Shown piece after piece: positions 49,501 to 58,500 of a stretch of 64,000 nt of DNA. The stretch is from contig CM051518.1 of assembly GCA_028015205.1 (NCBI GenBank), forward strand, positions 61,025,978-61,089,977, read 5' to 3'. The notes under the pieces are model-generated. The model was given only the letters and a program-made list of their open reading frames with translations, was not told where the DNA came from and ran no database searches. How positions within the stretch are numbered: position 1 is the first letter of the stretch; every line of letters begins with the position of its first letter. The DNA is from Mytilisepta virgata. Its lineage: Eukaryota > Mollusca > Bivalvia > Mytilida > Mytilidae. The translations under genes and the position numbers were made by a program.

Positions 49501-52500
49501 TGATCTGGATTATTCTTTGTAGTAGTTTTCTTTACTGTGGCTGCGCGAGGTTTCGTAGCCTTCGTAACCTTTCCACGTTTTTTCACCGGACTTACTATTA
49601 TTCCACTCCCTGATGGCAACTCATTGTCCACCTCAGTCACCTCTCTTTTATGTGTTTTTTGTTTACTGACTAGAGCCTTGCCTTTTGCAGTGTTGACACT
49701 CTTTTTACCTTTCACTGCTTCACTTTCAATCTGTTTTTGTTTTTGTGTAACTGCCATTCGGATATCCTCGGCAATTAATACTTGTGCTTCCGGGTTATCC
49801 AACTCCGGGTCAATGTTCTCAATTTGTGAGAAACCAGAAAACGAAGCGTCAACTTCTTCGTCCGACGCAAATAATTTCAATATTTCATCTTCATTGTCAT
49901 CACTGGCACTGTCGCTTAAGCGCGATGTACAGCGCGACATAATTTATGTATTAAACAGCTGACAGGTTCTGTCAAATCTTGAAAATTTTATTTTCAATAT
50001 GTATCCGATTCGGATAAAATATTTTACAACAGAGTCTGTTGCAAACTTGTAATTTCGTGTTTAAATCGATTCGACTTATTCCACGTGCGGCCTTTTAAAA
50101 TAAAGAGACTGGTTGGGTCTCTGCACGTTCTTATATAGTGCAGTGGTCATACAAAAAATCACTCAGCTGTGAAAAAAGGCGTGCGGCCTTGACATAAAGT
50201 AAAGGTTCACTTATTAACCTGAGCAAGCCCAGGATTATGATATATAATATTATATTTTATACGAATGTAAGGATATGGGGTTATCATTGGTGAGACCATC
50301 TCATGAAAATGATAATGATGTAACTTGTTGTCTTTACCTATACCGTAAAATGCACTAATTGCCCCCCTAAAAATTGTTAAAAATTCAACAGTAGTAATCA
50401 ACCCCCTTCCCTCAAATAAATACAGCATTCCATATGGATACCATCAAAAAGATAGACAAGATGGGATGTTTACTTATTAACTCTTACTCCATATCCTTAC
50501 ATTTTCTAAATACAACCAAAGAGAAGTAAAAGAATTTGTCATGGTTCAACCCATTGTGAGATCTCAACCGTCCCTCTAAACAACAATAGACAATAGAAAA
50601 CAATCCATGCTATGTCAAAGACTTTACATGGCAATAACAAACAGATTGCAAATTTATTGTGTAATTAATCCTTTAAATGTAATAATATTTTATTTTGGTC
50701 ATTGATTGAACTACAGTCGAACTTCAGTAGCTCGAACTCAGATTTCTCAAATACCACCTATGGCTCAAACAATTTTAAAAGTCCCGTAAATTTTCCCTTT
50801 ATTTTCATTTTAAAAAAACTTTGATTCCCCAAACAATGAAAAGTCAAACAAAAAGTTTGGTTCGAATAATGATAGAATTGTGTATTTTACCTTTGAAAAC
50901 TCGAAATCAATAATTGAATAGACAAGTGTGTTGAACTTCTTACAGATGTCATAAAAATAGATTGTCTGACAGGTAAATGTTCACAGTTCGATGTAATCAA
51001 GATGTCATAATTATTGTTAATTAGTGATTAAAATGTTTAATTTTAATTAAAAAAAACATTTCATGGTAATAATCAGTTGTACCAACTTGTATGCAGTATG
51101 GCACTAGAAATTTTTCATACTTGAACAAAGATCAGTAACTGGAACAGATTTTGACAGTCCCTTGGATATCAAGCCATCAAAGTTTACTGTATTTTTTTTC
51201 TGTTGGTCAGTTTTCCTATTTCAATCATATTTTGATTGGTTTTGAATTTTTAAAGTTTAAGTTATTATTTGATGATTTTCACCTAATATTTTGCAATTTT
51301 TGAATTTTCACATATTTTCTTGATAATTTGCACTTTGTTTTAAATTTCAGTCATTATTTGATAGTTTTTATTTGATGTTTTACAACATTACAATGACATC
51401 ATTACCCATATTCCTGTACAGTTTATTTGAACAACATACCAAACAGTCCACATTGTTAGAGCATCCACAACTTTACAAGTGAGTAACATTTTAGTGTATG
51501 GTTTCATGTCGTTGCTGTTTTGTGAATTGTTTTTCCATTTGATTGTATTGGTCATGAAATGTTGTCTTGTAACTGTTTTATCTACCTGTTTCGTTACCTG
51601 TATGTGTATTGTTAAGAAAAGTTGTTTTTTTGTATTATTTAGGTAACATATCCATGTTGGGAGATATTTTATTCTCATTGCTTAGCAATGCATGAAAATT
51701 TCTCCTGATCTTAAGACATTTAAATTGATAAGTGCTTTAGTATTGTTTTGTTGTCTTAAAGAGGAAGGAAATTTCATTTCCAACTTCTACATTGGCAGAT
51801 ATAATAGCAGTGTACGTGAGGGTTAAGAAAAGGGTGTACAATTGAATTAAATTACTATATACATTGACAAAAATGTCTTCTTTATATTGAAATATATTTT
51901 TTATATAGTTTGCAATTTAATTTTAAATGCAGTACTGGTTTTACATCAATATCTGTTGTTAAAAAAAAACCATTTATCCAATGAAATGTGTGCCCTAAAC
52001 AAATTTATTTACAGTCTAAATAGTTTGTGGAATTCGTTTATCTCTGTAATTCGTTGGAATTATTGTTTTGCGGTTGGTAAATTTCATGATTTTATAATTT
52101 TCTACCAGGTTTTTCTATGGTTTGGCAATGTATGGCAGATGGCTGCTAAGGCCACACCAAATTGATTTTTAGTTCTTTGAATTTTTTTAATGGCAAATAT
52201 AGGTGCGAGCAGGCGAGAGTTTAATTTTAATTTTTTTTCTTGAGGACCAATTTTTTCAGGCGAAGATCAAATTTACGTGCGGCACAATATTTTTAAACTA
52301 AAATATTGCAACAAATGGAAAAAATATCGGTATCTTTTACCAAATTTTAGGAGCAGACGAACACCTTGTGTTTATTTCTTGAAAAATGAAGAAATTTGGG
52401 TGAATTTTCAGCATTTTTTGCTAAATTAAGTGGCAAAAAAATTTTTCCTCAAATTTACAAAGTCTGAAAATTGGAGCGGCGAAATCCAAAGAACGAAAAA

Positions 52501-55500
52501 TCAATATGAAGTGGCCTAATGATGGAAAATCCAGTTTGATTTCTCATTACTTGGCTAGTAATAATACATTATGAAATTTTACATTTCATTGTTTGAATTT
52601 CTGGTTCTTCTTATCCCACAAAAAACCATGAAATTTGTACCCATTGGAATATGATAGATCTTTAGTAACTGAAAATATACAGAAAATTTCTGACAAAAAA
52701 CAAAACAAAATCCATTGGTGTGATTTGATAAGCACTTGAAATTTCATGTAAATGCACAGTAATGTTGTTATAGTTTGGTGAATTTTTAGCATTTTAGCAT
52801 TAGATTTTGCATGGAGTTTTTATATTTCAGAAAAATATCAAGAAATCACAAATTAAGTAAAAAATATTTCATACAGTGGAATGCTTTAGGTAAGAATTGT
52901 GGTATATATAATAAGACAACCTAAAATAAATTCTCTGATTCAAAGACAATTGATTTTTCAAAAATGTCAAGGTAGGCAGGGAATTTACTTTGTTTATTTA
53001 TTTTTTAGCTCACCTGACCCAAAGGGTCAAGTGAGCTTTTCTCATCACTTGGCGTCCGTCGTCCGTCGTCCGTCGTCGTCCGTCGTCCGTCGTCGTCCGT
53101 TAACTTTTACAAAAATCTTCTCCTCTGAAACTACTGGGCCAAATTGAACCAAACTTGGCCACAAGCATCATTAGGGTATCTAGTTTAAAAAATGTGTCCG
53201 ATGACCCCGCCTACCAACCAACATGGCCGACATGGCTAAAAATAGAACATAGGGGTAAACTGCAGTTTTTGTCTTATATCTCAAAAACTAAAGCAATTAG
53301 AGCAAAACTGACATGGGGTAAAAATATTCATCAGGTCAAGATCTACCCGTCATGAAATTTTCAGACGAATCGGTCAACCCTTTGTTGGGTTATTGCCCCT
53401 GAATTGTTAATTTTAAGGAAATTTTGCAGTTTTAGGTTATTATCTTGAATTTTATTATAGATAAAGACAAATTGTAAACAGCAAAAATGTTCAACAAAGT
53501 AAGATCTACAAATAAGTCAACATGACCAAAGTCGTTGATTGACCCCTTATAGGAGTTTTTGCCCTTTAAAGACGGCATCCAGCGTAAGCTATCCTTTAAA
53601 GATCTTTTCCTCTCAAACCACTGGGCCAAATGAGACCAAACTTTGGTGGAATGGTCCTTGGGTGGCCCTCTTCCAAAATTATGTCTGGCATCCCCGACTT
53701 CCAACCGAGATGGCTGCTGTTACTAAAAATAGAAAAAAAAGGGGGGTGACTTTCAAAAATCTTCTTATATGAAACTAGAAGTCCAGTTGCAACCAAAGTT
53801 GGCAGTAATAGTTCTTAGGAGGTTCTCTTTCAGAAATATCTCCAATGACCCGGACTGTTAACCAAGATGGCCGCCACAGCCGAACTTAGTTTAACATAGG
53901 GCCCTATAGGAAAATTCATTGAAAAATCTTCTTGTCTTAAACCACTTGACCAATTGGAACCAGACTTGGCAGCAATGGTCCTTAGATGGTCCTCTTACAG
54001 AGGTGTGTCCGATGACCTAGACTGTCAACCAAGATTGCCGCCACAACCGAACTTAGTTTAACATAGGGCCCTATAGGAAAATTCATTGAAAAATCTTCTT
54101 GTCTGAAACCACTTGACATATTGGGGCCAGACTTGGCAAAATTGGTCCTTAGCAGGTCTTTTTTCAGAAATGTGTCTGATTTCATGGACTATGAACCAAG
54201 ATGGCCGCCACAGCAGAACTTAGTTTAACATAGGACCCTATGGGAAATTCACTCAGAAATCTTCTCGTTTGAAACAACTAAGCCAATTAGAATTAGACTT
54301 GGTAGCAATGGTCCTTAGATGGTCCTCTTTCAGAATTTTGTGCGTTGACCCAGACTGTCAACCAAGATGGCCGCCACACCCGAAATTAGTTTAACATAGG
54401 GCCCTATGGAAAAATTCATTGAAAAATCTTTTTGTCTGAAACCACTTGACATATTGGAGCCAGACTTGGCAGCATTGGTCCTTAGGAGGTCCTCTTTCAG
54501 AATGTGTCTGATTTCGTTGACTGTGAACCAAGATGGCTGCCACAGCAGATCTCAGTTTAAAATATGACCTTATGGGAAATTCACTCAAAAATCTTCTCAT
54601 CTGAAACCACTAAGCCAATTAGAATTAGACTTGGTAGCAATGGTCCTTAGATGGTCCTCTTTCAGAATTTTGTGCGATGACCTAGACTGTCAACCAAGAT
54701 GGCCGCCACACCCGAACTTAGTTTAACATAGGGCCCTATGGAAAAATTCATTGAAAAATCTTGTTTCTGAAACCACTTGGAATATTGGAGCTAGACTTGG
54801 CAGCATTGGTCCTTAGGAGGTCCTCTTTCAGAAATATGTCCGATCACCCGGATTGTAAACCAAGATGGCTGCCACACCGACCTTTGTTAAATATTGGACC
54901 CTATAGGAAAATTCATTTAAAAATCTTCTAGTCTGAAACCACTTAGCCAGTTGGAACAAGACTTAGCAGAAATGGTCCTTAGATGGTTCTCTTTTAGAAA
55001 CTGGACTAACAACCAAGATGACTGCCACAGCTGAAATTAGTTTAACATAGAATCCTATAGAAAAACCATCCAAATTGACTGCAACACTTAAATTTTTAGA
55101 TCTGCTCAAGGTGAAAAGTTAAATCCAGGTGAGCGATACAGGCTCTTGAGAGCCTCTAGTTTTATTTCCTGTAGAAAGAGGCAAGGGATTTTCAGGTTAG
55201 GTGTTTATTTTGGCGACAAACAAATCCATTTTGAAGCCATTCACTTCTATGACATTTTGATTAGACATACAGGTTATCTGGTTTCAGTGCCTCAAATTTT
55301 CTCCATTTCCTATTCAAATGTTCGTCTCCAGAGCTGTTCCACTGAACAGATAGTATCATCCATGGAATAATTTAGAGCAAATATTCAATGTCAAACTCAC
55401 TGCCATGATCGTATCAGCTGCTTATTAACTTTCATTTTGACTTTGTCACACAATTCTTGAAAATTGAGTCATGGTTGGCAGATGTTGAAAAGTACTTTTG

Positions 55501-58500
55501 GTGCCAAATTTCGAACTTTAATTTTACAAAAAAAAACCTAGGACAGCGGCAGTTTTTTTCCAGAATGAAATAAAATTGTTCCATTGGAAACATTTGAAGT
55601 GGGGTGGCGGATTCTGAGAAACAGATATTTAAGTTTATATAACCTAAAATAGACAAAAAACTTGATTATGTAAAAAATTATGTAAAAAAAAATTAACTAA
55701 ATATTAATGAATTACGCCTAAAAATATTGCACATTGTAAAGAAATTTTCAAATGATCATGGGAAAAGGGTATATTACCCATTAATATGACCATAAAAATA
55801 AAACAGTTTTAAAGTTTATCAATTAGTTATAGCAAATTTCTTGCATTAGCTAGTGAAGCAAAACTTTACATTAGAATGAAATGTTTATTACACAAAGGAA
55901 TAGAAGTACTGTAAAAGCAGAAATTTCGTTTGGAATTTAATTTTGTAGGTAGGTATAATCAACGAAAATTTATTCCCAACAAAATACGACCCTTTGTTAA
56001 ATTTGGAATCCACCAAATTTTTCCCCAAGAAATCATTATCAGAAAGGAATTTTAACCAAATGAAAATTAGTGGTTTTACAACATTTAACTTGTTTGACAT
56101 TGCAAAAAAGGTGTGCTTGTTGAAATTTTCTTTCCACATACCATGGTTCAGTTATATAATTTTTGGCATCACAAACAAATCTTTTTACATCATGTGATTT
56201 GTGCCTTTTGACACCAGTAATAGGAAATTTGTTTAAACTATATACATTGTTATTCATAACTAAATATCTTTCTCTTTGTACAGGCCTATGGCATGCAGTT
56301 GTATTTTTCTTTGGAGTTTTTCTTATGTTTGATGGTGATGTCACATTTTACAAAGATGGGAAGGTAATTTACTTTTCCAATAATATACACTTTGCTTTTG
56401 TCAACTAAAACTCTTTTTATCTCCAATATCCTGTTAACTCAAGGTAATCTGTCCAACTCAAGATTTACTTCGTACAGTACTTTTACATTCCTTTCCCCAT
56501 TTTGTTTTGAAGCAAAAACAAATTTTTGTCAAGAATTAAGAGTGGCGCTGAAAATCTAAGAGTGACAGACCTCAGTATAACTATTTTATTCATGACATCT
56601 GAAATTTTGTCATCCCTTCAACCATGAGTTAATGAGAGTAATCAATAGTGCATGTCAGAATTGCTCATAATCTAATATATCTGATTGATAAAATTTAGGG
56701 GTCATGGTTTGACCTTCTTATGTATTTTATGTAAATAGACAGTGCTTCCATTTTTTTTCTGAAACATGTACATTAAATTACTGTCTTTAATATTTTGTGA
56801 ATAACAATTCAAAGGAAAGAAGTAATATGGTGGATAAATTCTTTACACAAAATCCATACAGAAGTCAACCAAAGTAACAGCATTTTATTGCTGTTCATCA
56901 ACTGAAAGTCACAGTTTGTCCTTCAGCACAAAGTAAAATCTTGCAACTCACTCAAGTTTAAAGTCACAGTTTGTCCTTCAGCACAAAGTAAAATCTTGCA
57001 ACTCACTCAAGTTTAAGATGTCCATATCAATAATAAGTTTATTTTTAAGTATGGAACACTAGTGTGAAATTTTAAATAAATTATTATCTGTTATTTTATG
57101 AATTAAAATTACTTTAGGAATACTTGCCTGACTTCTGATTAAATGATTCTGTTTAGGAAAAGATATTTTGTATGAAGACATATAACCACTAAGGCCACAT
57201 TAAATTGATTTTAGTTCTTTGGATTTTTATGCCCCGCCCGTAAGGCAGTCCGGGCATATAGTAGTTCGGTCTGTGCATCTGTCCGTCCATATGAGGTTAA
57301 GGTTCAGGTTTAAGGTAGTTTTTATACGCCCAGCAAAATTTTGAGAGAACGTATTATGGTATACAAATGTCCGGCATCCGTCTGTCCGTCTGTCCGTCGT
57401 AAACATGTCGCACCGTAACTTGAGAACAACTTATCCAAATTTCATGAAACTTAACATAGTTGTTTCTTATGATGGTCAAACGATCTGTATACTTTTTGGT
57501 GAAAATAAGATTAAAACCTTTTGAGTAACGGGACTTTGTAACTAAAGCAGGGGTGTGTTTTTTTCACATGCCGCGTCGTATCTCATAAACGATTTATGAT
57601 TATTGCTTAAAACTTTACACACTTCTTAGTTATATTAATCTAAAGATCTGTATACTTTTTGGTGATGATTCAAAATTTTATTTTAGAGTTATTGAGTTTT
57701 TTGTAAAAAAAAAAAGGGGGGGGGGGGGGGGGGGGGGGTTTCACATGTCGCACCGTATCTCAGAAACTATTTATGATAATTGCATAAAACTTCACACACT
57801 TGTTAGTTATATTAATCTGAAGATCTGTATACTTTTTCGTGTTAATTCTTTATTTTATTTTTGAGTTATTGAATTTTTATTGAGCTTTTTGGTAAAAAAG
57901 GTAGTCTTTTTTGGTCACATTTTGTGCCGTATCTCTATTGCTTAAAAGTTTACACGCTTATGTTTTGCTGGGTTTCCATATGTTTTTTTCACAAGACGAT
58001 GGGCGTATCATGCGCTCGTGGCACAGCTGTTTATTCATGAAGGAGTTATGATATCATCCTGAAACTTTGTACATGGATAGCTTGTGATATGAGCAGCAGC
58101 ATTTTGATGTGAAAAGGATGCTGTGACCTTAAAGTCATGGGTCATCGACTTTGAATTTCTTTATGAAATTTCAAAATAGAATCCAGGTTCAGGTTTAAGG
58201 TGCAATGTAGTTTTTCATGAAGGAGTTATGGTATCATCCTGAAACTTTGTACATGATAGCTTGTAGTATGAACAGCAGCATTTGGATGCAAAACGGATGC
58301 TGTGACCTTGATGTCATGGGTAATCGACTTTGAATTTGTTTATAGAATTTCAATATAGGCTCAGGTTTAAGGTAGTTTTTCATGAAGTACTTAGAGATAG
58401 AATTTCATCTGCCCATATCATTAAGGACTTCAAAGTCAACAATATGCACATTTAATTCTATTTACTAAATACTTACATCTTTGGCAGGGCATGTAGTGTC

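Larger units (their letters stand above)
44631..50248 (-). mobile_element. complete DIRS-type tyrosine-recombinase retrotransposon
   Basis: The 5.6-kb element is antisense to the host gene in intron 21. Read on the minus strand: right inverted terminal repeat, gag (49940-48585), RT/RNase H/Dam-like frame (48582-46534), tyrosine recombinase (46846-45719), 3' region, internal complementary region (44915-45038) and left terminal repeat. DIRS elements copy RNA into a circular DNA that is inserted by the recombinase, so they leave no target duplication; none is seen here, but AAT stands at both borders. Terminal repeats are almost identical and the three frames are open, so this is a young, potentially mobile copy. 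Confidence 0.95.

Noticed and set aside
48742..49962. Plus-strand frames opposite the DIRS gag (for example 49537-49962)
   Set aside because: They are shadows of the gag frame, with low-complexity composition.
44631..50248. Classification as an LTR retrotransposon or endogenous retrovirus
   Set aside because: Terminal repeats are inverted, there is no protease or DDE integrase, and a tyrosine recombinase and ICR are present.
52831..52889. Exon 23 in the phase that reads [13 protein letters not shown]
   Set aside because: That phase stops early; the phase imposed by exons 22 and 24 is open and matches the family.
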